Positions 27,701 to 37,048 of a stretch of 50,000 nucleotides of DNA are shown here, piece by piece. Source of the stretch: Cristatella mucedo (Eukaryota; Bryozoa; Phylactolaemata; Cristatellidae); the NCBI GenBank assembly GCA_009760855.2, contig WPIO01000074.1, positions 332,501 through 382,500 on the forward strand. Direction: 5' to 3'. The notes under the pieces are model-generated. The model had not been told where the DNA came from and ran no database searches. It saw only the letters and a program-made list of their open reading frames with translations. Numbering within the stretch: position 1 is the stretch's first letter; each line of letters opens with the position of its first letter. A program made the translations under genes and the position numbers.

Positions 27701-28891
27701 GAAGCCTCTACACTTGTTGGTAGTTTAGGCTGCAAGGTCAGGTAATAAATCCAAGAAACTCGGCCACGTGTCTCCTTAGCTGGAGGATCTGCTATGGCTC
27801 CCAGTTTGATCAGCGTAAGATTCCCACTGATCCATAAGGCCTACCGCTGTGGCTTGGCTCCTTCATACCTAGCTGAACTGCTGCACCAGTTTCAGCCTCT
27901 TCATGCCCAGTGATCTTCTCCCGACAAGAAATTAGCCGCTCCTTAATTTCACTTTACGGCTGTTGGCGACTTCAAACATTTGCACCAGGAATCTCAGGCT
28001 GCGGAGCCCATTTCGACATGACTTACACAACGGCATTTTCTCCAGCCGACTTTTAGCTGCTTTACTGTGCCACTTGGCCTCTCGTCGGCTGCCCTCGCTA
28101 CTCAGCCATGCTTCTCACTCTTTCTTTGTTTCGTGTCACCAATTCTGTTGGCAACCGTGCTCCAAGCTTCACCTAGCTCCAAAAACACTCTAGCTCTAGC
28201 ACCACCCACTTGGTCATTGCAGAATGGGAGGCAGAGGTATATACATACGTATGCTCCTTGCTGGTCAATTCGTGAATTGGTGATGAATTGAGAACTAGTG
28301 AATTGATTCGAAGCTATGTGAGCTGATTTAATAGCCTCGTTTGTACAGCGGCAGAAGAGCCTCTTCGACTTTCACTGCCGTTTGCAATAAAGGATCGCCC
28401 ACGTACTTCCGAATTCCCTGGCTTATCACGCTTAGCTGGGCGGACTCTGCTAATTGTCGTGCATACTAAATTGCCTATCTTTGCACGTGTGGAGGTTGGG
28501 CGTTACTTTTGCACCTCCTCTACCTGACAGTGATTCCAGAGGTAATCCAAGCAAGAACTCACAGCACGAGCAAAATAGCTACCGATTAAAAATTAAGTGT
28601 TGCATTCGCCAAACAACGCTTAACAATCATTTCAGAATTACGGTGCTTTGTTACTAGCCCGTTGACACTGTGATCATCGAACCGTCAATGGCATCTAGTC
28701 GAACGCAACGTCTGTGAGCAAATGCATGATCGGTTGTGCGCTTGTGGCACAGTGGCCTGTTGCATCTTGACTTTTTTTTCCTGCCAGGCAATGCATCGAA
28801 TAATCCGGCGGTGGAAGTTTCTGAAGTGCTGGTGGCGTTGAGCAGCATATCCGAGTCGTGTGTACACAGCGGCTCTACAGCCGGGCGCTGA
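13401..28891 (+). CDS. C2H2 zinc-finger protein, 11 fingers, 14 coding exons
   Basis: Coding exons are 13401-13524, 15216-15354, 17643-17727, 18231-18776, 19433-19625, 19971-20041, 21512-21682, 21831-21971, 23134-23362, 23870-24040, 24324-24485, 26085-26206, 26399-26525 and 28788-28891. All phases match and the sum is 2385 bases (794 residues). Fingers by first Cys are at 30, 381, 409, 438, 485, 514, 544, 573, 602, 630 and 658. Finger 3 is C-x4-C, finger 2 has an x11 spacer, and finger 6 ends in H-x6-C, so it may not fold normally. Residues 117-298 are an acidic, Gly/Ala-rich linker. The C-terminal 116 residues are finger-free and Thr/Val-rich. The start ATG has strong context (gcagccATGG), but the exon is open upstream to 13366, so an earlier start is possible. 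It is probably a nuclear DNA-binding regulator. I do not recognise the orthologue. Confidence 0.9.
14150..14222 (+). mobile_element. L2-like LINE 3' tail relic in intron
   Basis: A degenerate copy of the tail: atgtgcctagaaagagagta, then tttctctgagggtgc, then a short attattatt end. Confidence 0.55.
15216..15354 (+). CDS. Zinc-finger gene exon 2: end of finger 1 and basic tail
   Basis: The acceptor tgctgatgcag enters in phase 1 and completes finger 1 (GLEVHLRTH). A basic stretch KIDRRKKPTRKP follows, a possible nuclear localisation signal. The donor is gtcga|gtgagt, phase 2. Confidence 0.88.
16195..16320 (-). mobile_element. L2-like tail relic, minus strand, with 15-bp triplication
   Basis: Begins with ataataataat and ends gtgcgctttacaac, the reverse of the tail. 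Inside, agtagtttgtatgtt is repeated three times (16219-16260). Confidence 0.45.
17348..17625 (+). repeat. 94-bp minisatellite, three copies
   Basis: Copies begin at 17348, 17442 and 17536 with gatgcctcagtctgtt. The third is shortened near its end and runs into the acceptor of the exon at 17643. The period of 94 is not a multiple of three, so it is not a protein repeat. Confidence 0.9.
17643..17727 (+). CDS. Zinc-finger gene exon 3
   Basis: The acceptor atttctctttcacccag enters in phase 2; the donor is aatgcg|gtacgt, phase 0. Encodes ESGLRKSMRTPKRKAADEQ and YVYIYEVNA. A 94-bp minisatellite ends about 18 bases before the exon. Confidence 0.8.
18000..18040 (+). repeat. Short tandem duplication
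   Basis: The 19-20 base unit gctagcataatgtctaac occurs twice in direct succession in the intron upstream of the exon at 18231. Confidence 0.8.
18231..18776 (+). CDS. Zinc-finger gene exon 4: acidic and Gly/Ala-rich linker
   Basis: The acceptor gccgcccgcttgcag is phase 0; the donor is ggagag|gtacga, phase 0. Encodes DGELLSDEALSG, an acidic run, a Gly run, an Ala/Gln-rich helix and the segment VLVLPEYTKDGVPIARLDDY, which looks folded and conserved. The open frame extends upstream to 18039, but no matching splice site supports that. Confidence 0.8.
19160..19330 (+). mobile_element. L2-like LINE 3' tail in intron
   Basis: Contains tctgtaaagtgcctagaaat, agttctctaagagcgct and a degraded ATT-rich end. 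Confidence 0.6.
19433..19625 (+). CDS. Zinc-finger gene exon 5
   Basis: The acceptor gttacgccag is phase 0 (a second phase 0 acceptor at 19438 would drop two codons). The donor gaagagg|gtactg is phase 1. Encodes LQEDGSALQTEAAAGG and an acidic Val-rich segment; no known domain. Confidence 0.72.
19971..20041 (+). CDS. Zinc-finger gene exon 6: first half of finger 2
   Basis: The acceptor catcgtgtctttgcag enters in phase 1. The exon ends in ACEVCLK at donor aag|gtatgc, phase 0. Confidence 0.85.
20840..21012 (+). mobile_element. tRNA-derived SINE copy
   Basis: Has the head gatggcacactaggtaag (A box), ggtcgtgggttta (a damaged B box), the body ccactgcaagcagtggttgt and the tail caaaagtggctgttaagtca. 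It lies in the intron between exons 6 and 7 of the zinc-finger gene. Confidence 0.85.
21097..21281 (+). mobile_element. tRNA-derived SINE copy, well preserved
   Basis: The clearest copy: A box tggcacactaggtaaggcgg, B box gggttcgattcctgc, body ccactgcaagcggtggtgat, tail aaaagaggctgtttaatcag and an ATTT-rich end. It sits 85 bases after another copy in the same orientation. Confidence 0.9.
21282..21380 (+). mobile_element. Possible LINE tail relic
   Basis: The stretch aaatttaaagtgccgagcaa followed by gtagttctcgtgg resembles the L2-like tail hairpin but is degraded. Confidence 0.3.
21512..21682 (+). CDS. Zinc-finger gene exon 7: finger 2 end, finger 3, finger 4 start
   Basis: Phase 0 on both sides. 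VLLSNEMRQHMIDAH completes finger 2, finger 3 is of the C-x4-C type (CRYEGC), and the exon ends in GCAVCQE at gag|gtaagc. Confidence 0.92.
21831..21971 (+). CDS. Zinc-finger gene exon 8: finger 4 end, acidic linker, finger 5 start
   Basis: Phase 0 on both sides. VLPDASSLRAHMRLVH completes finger 4. An acidic Ala/Gly linker follows, then ACEYCNK at aag|gtgtgc. Confidence 0.92.
22262..22360 (+). repeat. 21-bp minisatellite, about four and a half copies
   Basis: The unit is close to gcacctgctggtccgccctcg, repeated in the intron between exons 8 and 9 of the zinc-finger gene. Units are contiguous without spacers. Confidence 0.9.
22670..22775 (-). mobile_element. Possible second tRNA-like SINE relic
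   Basis: On the minus strand, cgtgggttcgagcctgcgg resembles a B box, preceded by a degraded A-box region. It lacks the body of the main SINE family, so this is weak. Confidence 0.3.
23134..23362 (+). CDS. Zinc-finger gene exon 9: finger 5 end, fingers 6 and 7
   Basis: The acceptor tcatcatgggtag is phase 0. VFKNRRAHSSHMKKH completes finger 5. Finger 6 (CDRCGRTF) ends in HQKMNADC, an unusual H-x6-C. Finger 7 is CELCGYKG to HRSQVH. The donor tcga|gtaagg is phase 1. Confidence 0.92.
23870..24040 (+). CDS. Zinc-finger gene exon 10: fingers 8 and 9
   Basis: The acceptor cgtttgcctag is phase 1 and the junction restores a TERPYLCEMC linker. Finger 9 is CNVCSRKFFYKAELREHMQI plus His. The donor tccg|gtgaga is phase 1. 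Confidence 0.93.
24324..24485 (+). CDS. Zinc-finger gene exon 11: finger 10 and most of finger 11
   Basis: The acceptor tttgctttcgtag is phase 1. It carries finger 10 (CPICHRAF to HLSGKH) and finger 11 from CCFCKFTTSHKKSMKRHM. The last zinc-binding His comes from the next exon, which confirms the 1.6-kb intron. Confidence 0.92.
24620..24704. repeat. (AT)n microsatellite
   Basis: About 80 bases of nearly pure AT dinucleotides in the intron after exon 11 of the zinc-finger gene. Confidence 0.95.
26085..26206 (+). CDS. Zinc-finger gene exon 12: last His of finger 11 and C-terminal region
   Basis: The acceptor tttcttgcctgtag enters in phase 1, giving L-V-H after RHMV so finger 11 is H-x4-H. Continues LTDVTLEVKPEDQRGIQLE; the donor attcag|gtattc is phase 0. 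Confidence 0.88.
26399..26525 (+). CDS. Zinc-finger gene exon 13
   Basis: The acceptor gttttgccatttcag is phase 0; the donor tatag|gtgcgg is phase 1. Encodes YDDQLDAMVTTTVISEDGSG, an acidic Thr/Val-rich segment like an activation domain (inference). Confidence 0.85.
26870..26990 (-). mobile_element. SINE relic, minus strand
   Basis: Reverse-oriented pieces ccactgcttgcagtgggcaa, tcgaactcacgacc and gagcaccttaaccctgggct match the body, B box and A box of the window's SINE. Confidence 0.7.
27290..28260 (+). mobile_element. Decayed LINE (second L2/CR1-like family) in intron
   Basis: Across several broken frames I read a reverse transcriptase piece (LSWMQASFSKLNGDKTK near 27375-27425) and a C-terminal piece (KAYRCGLAPSYLAELL, then QFQPLHA near 27835-27910). 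The order fits a plus-strand L2/CR1-like element. Many stops show it is dead. Confidence 0.6.
28322..28405 (-). mobile_element. SINE 3' fragment, minus strand
   Basis: Contains tacagcggcagaagagcctc and caataaaggatcgccc, the reverse of the SINE tail and body; the tRNA-like head is missing. Confidence 0.55.
28788..28891 (+). CDS. Zinc-finger gene terminal exon
   Basis: The acceptor cttttttttcctgccag is phase 1. Encodes GNASNNPAVEVSEVLVALS and a Ser-rich end, then TGA at 28889-28891. Confidence 0.85.
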
Positions 28892-29699
28892 GAGCCACAG
28901 TGCTAGACACTTGATTGAGTCATGGCCGTCCAAGAGGGCTATCATGCTTAGCAGGCGTCGGTTTTGGTCCGGCGAATCGGCTGAGAGGTCTGGTCAGCCA
29001 CGGAACGGTTGACGGCCAACGCGTTGATTTTTTCCATGTTGCTTCAAGCGACACGAAATTTGATGCCGTCATGTAATGGTGCTGATTGCTCATCGAGGTA
29101 GCTGCTGCTGCTGGTGATGCACTAGTGCTGCCTCGTGGCGACGTCTAGTTTCACGGCTGCTTCAGCCCTCCTCACTGCTCGCTGTGAGCAGTGCAATTGC
29201 TGCTGCCATTGTTATCCATTGGAAAGATATTAATCCTTTAGTGGCTTAATATGCTCGGACCAACTACCAACTGGTATGGAGCTGATGCCAGTTCACTTTC
29301 CGGCTATTCTGAGCAAGCTATGGAACCACTTGGTCTTCTACATCGCATGAAGTACGTTGTAATCACCTTACCGATTCCTACGGGACCCAATTGTGTGTAG
29401 CCTGCTCATCGACTGCTTGCCGATTCCAGAGGCTGAAGGTTTACAGTCTTCACTGATGTGGTCCTCACCAGACTAGTGATGTTACCTTCGGTAAAAATGA
29501 GGGATGTGCTGCCAATGACCTCGATCAACAATCGCTTGTTTATACCACGTTTTAAACGACTGCCATCCAATCGAGCTCTGCTGGACTTGCCCTTTTAAAG
29601 GCACATTTCATGAAACTAGTGCCTGTGAGCTGAGGATGCTAGACTACTTTGGTAGCCAGTGAACTGAAAGTGCACCTGCCTTGGGTGTGGTGGTTTTTA
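28892..29699 (+). other. Probable 3' untranslated region of the zinc-finger gene
   Basis: No open frame, repeat or RNA gene was recognised between the stop codon and the AATAAA. The assignment follows from position only. Confidence 0.45.
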
Positions 29700-29705
29700 A
29701 ATAAA
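29700..29705 (+). terminator. Polyadenylation signal AATAAA, probable end of the zinc-finger gene
   Basis: The first clear AATAAA after the stop, followed by a T/G-rich stretch (cttgttgcttatgtattttg). It implies a 3' untranslated region of about 0.8 kb (28892-29720). Confidence 0.55.
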
Positions 29706-29720
29706 TACTTGTTGCTTATG

Positions 29721-30224
29721 TATTTTGTCAAGAGTTTATTTTCGAGTGGAATGACATTGACTTGTCTGAAGGTAATTCTCTTTAGTGTAGTTAAACGTGG
29801 GTCTCTCTGGTGTTAAGTGGTTGATGGTAACAGCCTAGCTAATAGTGACCAACTATCCTTGAAGCAGGCTTTGCTCTCGTATTTTAATGGATGTTTCTTA
29901 GCCTTTCTAGGGTTTCGATGCAGTTTGGGAGGACCCAAACATGTGAAGACTAAGCAGGTGTAGACCAAGCAAGTTTTGTTTGAGCAAATGCTTCCGAATA
30001 AGTGTTTAATAAGAATATATAGATGACATCACGGAAAGATGTGCTATGTAAAAAACATTAAGGCTGTTTCAGTTTTCGCTTACTACTAACAGGTTAAGTT
30101 TACTCCTACCAAGTGCTACACTACGTGTCTAGTGTTATCGTTAATTCTTATGTCAAAGCTTTTAACCTAGCGAGTTAGTTTCATACATGATATTGAAGTT
30201 TTAGTTAGTTTATAGAAGTAATTG
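29721..30224. other. Intergenic, nothing recognised
   Basis: AT-rich single-copy-looking sequence between the presumed end of the zinc-finger gene and a LINE relic. No supported exon or repeat seen. Confidence 0.4.
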
Positions 30225-30600
30225 CTTCACAGTTGCTTGGATTTAGCAACCTCAGGAATGCTACCGTGTAGTTTCTTTCTTCGCTGTTCGCGATCTCTTG
30301 GCAATACTTTGGTACCATTGGTCAGGTCCTTGAATGCCTATGATCTTGCCCGGTCATTGCTAATGCTGCACTACAATCGTTTAGGTCTTATCTCAGTGGG
30401 AGATTTCAGGGCATATATGTCAACGGTTATACGAGCCTTTAAAATAAGGTGTACACTAGAGATAGATGTGCAATGGGTCTACTGCAGTCACAGTTCTTTC
30501 TCTCTTGCCGATTTAACGACGTCCAAGCACAATCTGGGTTTCATTTCTATACAGATGGCACGAAGATGACTATCAAATCCTGTACAGAACTGTTCACTGT
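30225..30600 (+). mobile_element. LINE reverse transcriptase relic
   Basis: Reads FRSYLSGRFQGIYVNGY and later HNLGFHFYTDGTK, where intact copies have F-Y-A-D-D-T. The catalytic aspartates are therefore damaged, and frames are broken. Confidence 0.65.
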
Positions 30601-30814
30601 TAGAGATACAAGGCGTTCGTGAAGTTAGATTGCGAACATGCCTTGGCGAGCTTCAGCCAGCAGAGTATTGGGCGGACACACGCAGGGCAACATCACGCAG
30701 CCGCTTCTCTGTAACTCGCGTCCCCTCTGTAACTGCACCTAGCCACTACGTTCGCACGGAACATCAGGTTCAGGCCGCGTGCAGTGGCCGCAAGACCACA
30801 ATAGTAATGTAATG

Positions 30815-30905
30815 ATATATATTTGAATCGCGCCCTCAGAGAACTAAATCTCTTTCTACGTACTTTAACTATGCTGTAATCTGTAAAGGAACCCTATCAA
30901 TATGG
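30815..30905 (-). mobile_element. L2-like LINE 3' tail, minus strand
   Basis: Contains cgcgccctcagagaactaaa and tctttctacgtactttaac, the reverse of the tail hairpin. Confidence 0.6.
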
Positions 30906-31109
30906 TTAGTAGTAATCTGCCCAAAATCAGCACTCATAAGCACAGAAAGGACAACTCATAAGGAACCATCAAGTGCTATTTGGAACAGGTGCGTTATTAG
31001 CTACTCCTTATACGGGAGTCGCCGTGTCAGCATTTACATAAGTGCCTTAAGTAAACCTTTTTCTGGATAAGCAGCTAGCTGCTACCAAAGTCCAAATAAT
31101 ACACTCGAT

Positions 31110-31430
31110 ATAGCGATCAGTTGTGACCCTCAGAGAACTCAAGTCTCTTTCTAAGCGCTTTACAATTGCTGCCAAGGAAGCATGATCGAATGGCTAGTGG
31201 TAGCATGCTCAATATACAACAAACCAATATGGTTTGAGGTGACATGCACAGGGTCAGCATGCAAATATGGTTGGTGGCAGCATGCAGCGTCAGCACGCGT
31301 AAGCACGTCAAGGACCAATCACGTGGACCCACTAAAGGCTACGATAAATAGATGTGATTTTAGTTTCTTATTAAATGTGGTAAGTCAGGGGATGTCGTGA
31401 CGCAATCAATTCGGAAGTGAGTTCGAGCTT
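31110..31430 (-). mobile_element. L2-like LINE 3' end, minus strand
   Basis: The reverse tail (gaccctcagagaactcaagt, tctttctaagcgctttac) is followed by the reversed 3' untranslated part (acatgcacagggtcagcatg; acccactaaaggct) and the reversed end of ORF2, in the same order as at 34.4-35 kb. Confidence 0.75.
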
Positions 31431-31439
31431 TCGGAGCAT

Positions 31440-31515
31440 ACAAATAATAACACATTTGTGTAGCAGAGAACTCTAGGCACTTGACGTGTGCTGTAAAGGA
31501 TGCCTGCTCGAATTG
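31440..31515 (-). mobile_element. Short LINE tail fragment, minus strand
   Basis: Reads tagcagagaactctaggcac then gtgctgtaaagg, a degraded tail stem. Confidence 0.4.
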
Positions 31516-31654
31516 TTAGTGGATGTACTGAAGAGCCGCACTAACTCTTTTATCAGTAGAGTGTGCACCTTGAGCTTAAGATGGCCTGACACAGACTTCT
31601 ATCAACTGCTCAGCGACGGTCCTGGCGAGACACCGACGAGGAATAAAGGATAAA

Positions 31655-31825
31655 ATACCTAGTAGCTGATTTAGTTGCATCACTTTGTATAGCGGCAAAA
31701 GAGCCTAATTGGCTATCGCCGCCGCTTGCAGGTGGCAATACAGAACCCCCACTGGAGGATTCGAACCCACGACCTCGGTTGTGAAGAGCTAGCACCATAT
31801 CTCCTGGGCTACCGCGGCCTAGTTA
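31655..31825 (-). mobile_element. tRNA-derived SINE copy, minus strand
   Basis: Reverse tail tatagcggcaaaagagccta, body tatcgccgccgcttgcaggt, B box gaggattcgaacccacgacc and A box region atctcctgggctaccgcg. Confidence 0.85.
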
Positions 31826-32113
31826 AGCTTATGTTGATTTGCTCGCTACCCGTCCGACGTCGAGCTCTGTAAGTGCACTAGTGCAATCGGACTGGGTTCG
31901 CGAAAAGTCGTGCGAGGCACGAGAGTGGAGCCGAAGGGCGCCTCACGGCTTGCCGGGCACAGCTTGAGCCACCCTCGGATGGGCAGGCGGCCGACCGCAT
32001 TTATAGCAATCGATCGAGATTAGTGACGCCAGGCAAGGCAATAATAGACGGATAATGTAATAATATCTAAAAATTGTCCTGCCCCCAGGATTCCTTTCGA
32101 AGCTGATGATTGG

Positions 32114-32292
32114 ATGAGCCGAGCTGGCTCGCTAGTTAAGGCGGTCGCTTTTCGCGACCTCGGTCCTGAGGTCGCGTGGCTTCGAATTCTGCAACGGGCG
32201 ATCCCGTATCGCCGCTACAAGCGGAGGGGATTGCCGTAAAGGCTCGTCTGTCTCTATTCAAAAGAGGCTGTTCATTCAGCTAGTATATATTA
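32114..32292 (+). mobile_element. tRNA-derived SINE copy
   Basis: Head gagccgagctggctcgctag, damaged B box gtggcttcgaattctg, body atcgccgctacaagcggagg and tail tcaaaagaggctgttcattc. Confidence 0.85.
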
Positions 32293-32914
32293 TATAACCT
32301 AAACTGAGAAAACTGCCAGAAACCACCAGATTGAGGCGTTCAACTTGTCCAACTAGATTAAAGCGGGCTGGGTGCATTCGAAAGCGACGGCGCGAGCGGC
32401 CCAGCGGTCGGCTTTCTCTGTGGACCGGAAAATTGGAATCGTTACGCCACTCGTTACGTTCGGCTGATCTCACCGGTCACGCCCATTGAAAGTCAAGGTT
32501 TCACCCGCGAGCGACTTTAGATAACAATAAAGAAATAAATAAAACTTCGTTTTCGCGGCGAAGAAGAAGAGAACTCTCGTTCTCGGTCCAGGCGCTTTGC
32601 GTGTACGCCCCCGCCCCCCTGGGCTCGAGCGCCCACGACCTCGGTCGTTGGCGGCCGAACCCTCGGGCGAAGCTTCGCGGCTCCGAGAAAGCGACGGCTC
32701 TTTGCTCTTCGCTTTCGCAGAGCTAGAACGCGACCGCAGCACGCGATGCAAGGGCGCGATGCACCACGTGAGCGGGATGCCAGCGATGTGGGAATGCCAG
32801 TCGGCGAATTTTCGGTGGCGACTAGCGGCAATGGCTGACAGTCACCAAGGACTGCCAAAGTCGTGTCGGAGGTAACAATCTGCAGTTGGGTCAGACGGCG
32901 ACGAGTCGATGTCA

Positions 32915-32950
<36 letters not shown>

Positions 32951-33720
32951 CTATCTCAAAACGTTGATTGCACGAAGTTTCGCCCGCCGCTCCGCAGGAA
33001 AGAAGGAGACAGGTTATAGGTTACAGGTTGTAGCCCGTCTCACTTCCGTCGACCTTCGCCGTCGGTTTGTTGGCCTCTCTGCATCGAGTCTCTGCCGCGC
33101 CCGCGAAACCCATTGCAGCGGATCGCAATACAAGCCTCGAAAAGTTCCTGGAAAGCAGCGAAAGACACTCGGTACTCATAGGTACCGCGTCAGGGCCCGA
33201 AGGTGCCGTCTCAGCTGCCAAAGCCCGCGTGCGCGAGCGAGTATTGCTATTAAAATTGTTATCCTTAAAATCCTTGGATCACCAGCCAACCTTTACTTGT
33301 ACTTATCACCTTGACCTTTAGTAACTGCGGAGCATATGAATCCGGGTCGAAAAAAGCGAAGCATAAAGGAAAGGGGAAGGATAGGAAAAGGCGGCAACGG
33401 CACTTGCTTGTTTATCGTTAAGTGAAGGCCTGGGAGCGACGAGGAGGCTGAAAATGCGGCAGCGATTCAATTAGATTTGAATGATCTTAGGTAAAAACAT
33501 CGGCTCGCATGAGCAATTCAAACGCGTGCCATTGCATCTGCGTCACTAATCAAGAGCGCGTGACAAAAAAGTCGTGCATTTGAAAATCGTTCGAATGGCG
33601 AATCCCTTTCGTGCAGCATAACGGGAGCTTCGAAAAACGCTTCCTTATTGGAAAAAGCAGCCATTTTGCTTTTACAGACAGCTACTGTAGTCCACCCTGA
33701 GAGGACCAAGAGACGCGTGC
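32293..33720. other. Intergenic, GC-rich in the middle, no gene resolved
   Basis: Contains a (CT)n run at 32919-32947 and short open frames on both strands (for example plus 33067-33321, reading NTSLEKFLESSERHSVLIG). None has a supported start, splice site or family match. Confidence 0.35.
32470..32951 (-). pseudogene. Arg/Ser-rich open frames, possible decayed SR-type sequence
   Basis: One minus frame reads MHRVLRSRSSSAKAKSKEPS, then LSRSREASPEGSAANDRGRG. The frame next to it, just upstream, reads SLASRSRGASRP. Such RS dipeptides over two frames could be a frameshifted RS domain, but GC-rich sequence alone can produce Arg/Ser. No RNA-recognition motif was found. Confidence 0.25.
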
Positions 33721-33749
33721 ATTATGTATATAACTGTACATTTAGACCG

Positions 33750-33965
33750 TATAGAACATATATATATATATATTCTATTTATCTATCCTATATATATATA
33801 TGATATATTATATATATATATCATATATCGTCACGTACAGTCGTACATGCATATATACCTGTATTTTAAAGATATGTGAAATAATACCCAAACACACCAG
33901 TGTATTTCCAGTATATATATATATATATACTTACAGTATATATATATATATATATATATACTTAC
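33750..33965. repeat. (AT)n-rich tract
   Basis: Interrupted TA arrays with small palindromes (for example atatatatgatatattatata). Confidence 0.9.
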
Positions 33966-34470
33966 ATGAACAGGCAATGATGTCCGCATATACGTCGCTC
34001 CGTATAGCGACAACGAAACCTCTTTGCTTAAGACCTCGTTCCTCCAATCACGTACTTCCTTGTTCCTCCATTCACGTGCTCTCTCACAGTCCGCTCCTTC
34101 GCGCTTCCTGTAGTCTCGCCGTCCCAAGCACTAAATTCAAATCGTTTGGTGATCGTCAGTGACGTCAGTATGTGCAACAAAATTGGAATCTTGGCCTCCG
34201 CGGCTTGTGCCACCGCCTGCACGATGTAAGTCTCAGCTAAAGACTCCTCCAGACGCTGCGGACAATTCGATGCGTGAAACGCCGAACAGGCTGCTCCAGC
34301 CCCGCCCACCCTGCCTGCCGCTCCTGCCCCGTGCACAAGCGGCGGCGGCGGCGTCCTAACGCACCGCCGCTTGTCTTGTGCGCTTTGCATGCTGGCTGAG
34401 AATGCTACGCGCTTGCCATTAATAGTAATATAATAATAATAATCCCTTTGCATATTCCCCGCAGAGAACT

Positions 34471-34612
<142 letters not shown>

Positions 34613-36879
34613 ACGCACTTTTCAAGTGCTGCATTAAAAACATTATGGAATGTTTGGTGGCAACATCCGCAAGCAGCGGGCACTAGCGGGTAAGCAGGTA
34701 CACGCACGCGAAGGACGAATCACAAAGACCGACTAAATGCTGTGATAAAATGGTGCGCTTTAGGCTTCTTTTTAAATGCCGTCGTGTCAGGGGGACCTTG
34801 TGACGTGCGTCGGCAGTGAGTTCCAGGCTTTGAAAGCACACGAACTAAAAGCACTGTCTCCAACGACTTTGAGTTTTGTACGCGGTATGGCTATGGCTAA
34901 ACGATTCGAGTCAGAACAGCGGGCTGTACGATTCTTCGCCTGGTTGGTAATAGTTCTGATAGGTAAGCGTGAGTCAGAAAATGAAGGAACCTAAAATTAA
35001 GGGACAGAACCTTGAAGTCGATGCGTTGCTTGACTGGGAGCCAGGGCAGGGCGGCGAGAGACGTGGTAAGATGTGTCGGTTGCGACGCTCATGAAAGACG
35101 AGCCTAGCTTCACAGTTTTGCACCAGCTGTAATCGCCTGATTGCACATGCCGGTAGACCAGCAAGCAGTGAGTTACAGAAGTCAAGACGGGGTGTCACAA
35201 ATGGACCAATTTAGGTGTGGTATCCCTGCCTAAACAAGCTCGAATTTAAGCAATCTTATGTAGCTGAAAGTAAGCAGACTTGACGGTGCAGCTAATTTGG
35301 TCGTCTAATGAAAGGTCACTTTTGAATGTGACACCTCGATTTCGTGTAGATTCAACAGGAGATATGCTGGCAGAGCCGGTTTTGAGCTATAGCTTTTCCA
35401 CTTTCTGAATCACACTTGGTTTGCCTATAACTAGTAGGTTGGTTTTGTCGTCATTCAATATAAGAAAATTTGCTTCCATCCATGTGCGGATTTCATCAAT
35501 ACATGCAGCAAGGAAGTTGAGAGAATTTGACGTGCTCGAGGGCTGGGAGGAATCAAAGCAAAGGTACAACCGAGTGTCATCTGCGTAGAAGTGAAGGCCT
35601 AGATTATGCTTGGCGATCACATCGGCAAGAGGGAGTGTATAAACTGTGAAAAAGAACTGGACCAGGCACGGAGCACTGACGTACCCCGTATTTAAGTGGT
35701 TCCTCGGATGATGTTCGTTCATTCACATCACTACTCTGGAGTCTCCAACTGAGATAGGACCTGAATGATTGCAGTGCAGTGGCAGTGATGCCAAAGCGAG
35801 ATTAAAAACGCTCAAGAAGGATTTTGTGATCACTAGAATCGAATGCTGCCGAAAGATCAAGCAGGACAAACAGATAGAGAGGCTTTACCCAAGTCTGCAT
35901 GCGCGAGGAGGTCGCTATACACCCTAAGCAAGGTTGACTCTATGGATTATTGTTGACTCTATGAATCTACGGATTAGCTTTAAGCCTAGACTGGAGCTTG
36001 CTTGCTAGGCTTGCGAGGTCTCATCATAAGAGTTCAGTTGGTCTGCAACAGTTCGTTCTAGTGCCTTTGATAGGAACGGTAGAAGGGTGACTGGACGGAA
36101 GCTGCTGCTCAAGTCCTATTGGTCCAACGTCGCTTTCTTAATTGGTGGCCTGACTACAGCCTTTTTGAAAGGTATAGGGACCTGACCTGAGGCTAAGCAC
36201 ATATTTATTATGTTTTTTATGCCATGCTGTAGCAGATGTAAGTATCGTAGGAGTAAGTAGGACAGTAGGAATGGGATCTTGAGGACTTGCAGTCTTCGTT
36301 GACTGGGAGATAAATTTCAGGATGAGGTCACCCATGGCCTCCTTGAGTGTAGATGTAGAGATAGTGCACGGAATCGACGGACATGAGCCCTGCGTTGATG
36401 TAACTGACGGAGGGATGCAAATCGCGTGGAAATGCCGAGGGCGCAATGCTGCAATCCTTGGGACAGACTCCCGATTTTGTCTATCTTTCTGACAAAGAAG
36501 CTCGAGAAGCGATCGGGTAGGTCACCACAAGGATTACTTAAGGAACTAATCTGGAAGCGGCTGAGGAGATGCTCGATGGTAGACATTAGCATTTTTGTAT
36601 TGTGCATCTGTGATTCGACAATACTTTTTTGTAGAAGCTATATTTGACCTTCACTATGATGGACTGGTATGATCTACAGTAGTCTTCGTATGCCTGACGA
36701 TTGACGGTCAATCCTGATCTTTTATAGGCTTGCTCATGCTTTCGCCTTATAGAACTAGCTAGGTTAATGTCTGCGGTAAACTACAGGTCGTCTGGGCGAG
36801 GGCGCACATTACGCGTAGTCAGTGGTGCAAGCTCGTTAAGCACGTCGGCAAGTGTCGTGTTGTAGCATTCTGCCGATGA

Positions 36880-37048
36880 TGGCAGTAGGATGAAGGCTTG
36901 CAGTAGGATGAAGGCTTGATGATGGCAGTAGGATGAAGGCTTGCAGTAGGATGAAGGCTTGATGATGGCAGTAGGATGAAGGCTTGCAGTAGGATGAAGG
37001 CTTGCAGTAGGATGAAGGCTTGATGATGGCAGTAGGATGAAGGCTTGA
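36880..37048. repeat. Nested minisatellite inside the LINE
   Basis: Units built from gcagtaggatgaaggctt with an extra gatgat prefix in some copies, about eight units, within the minus-strand LINE. Copies look identical. Confidence 0.9.
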
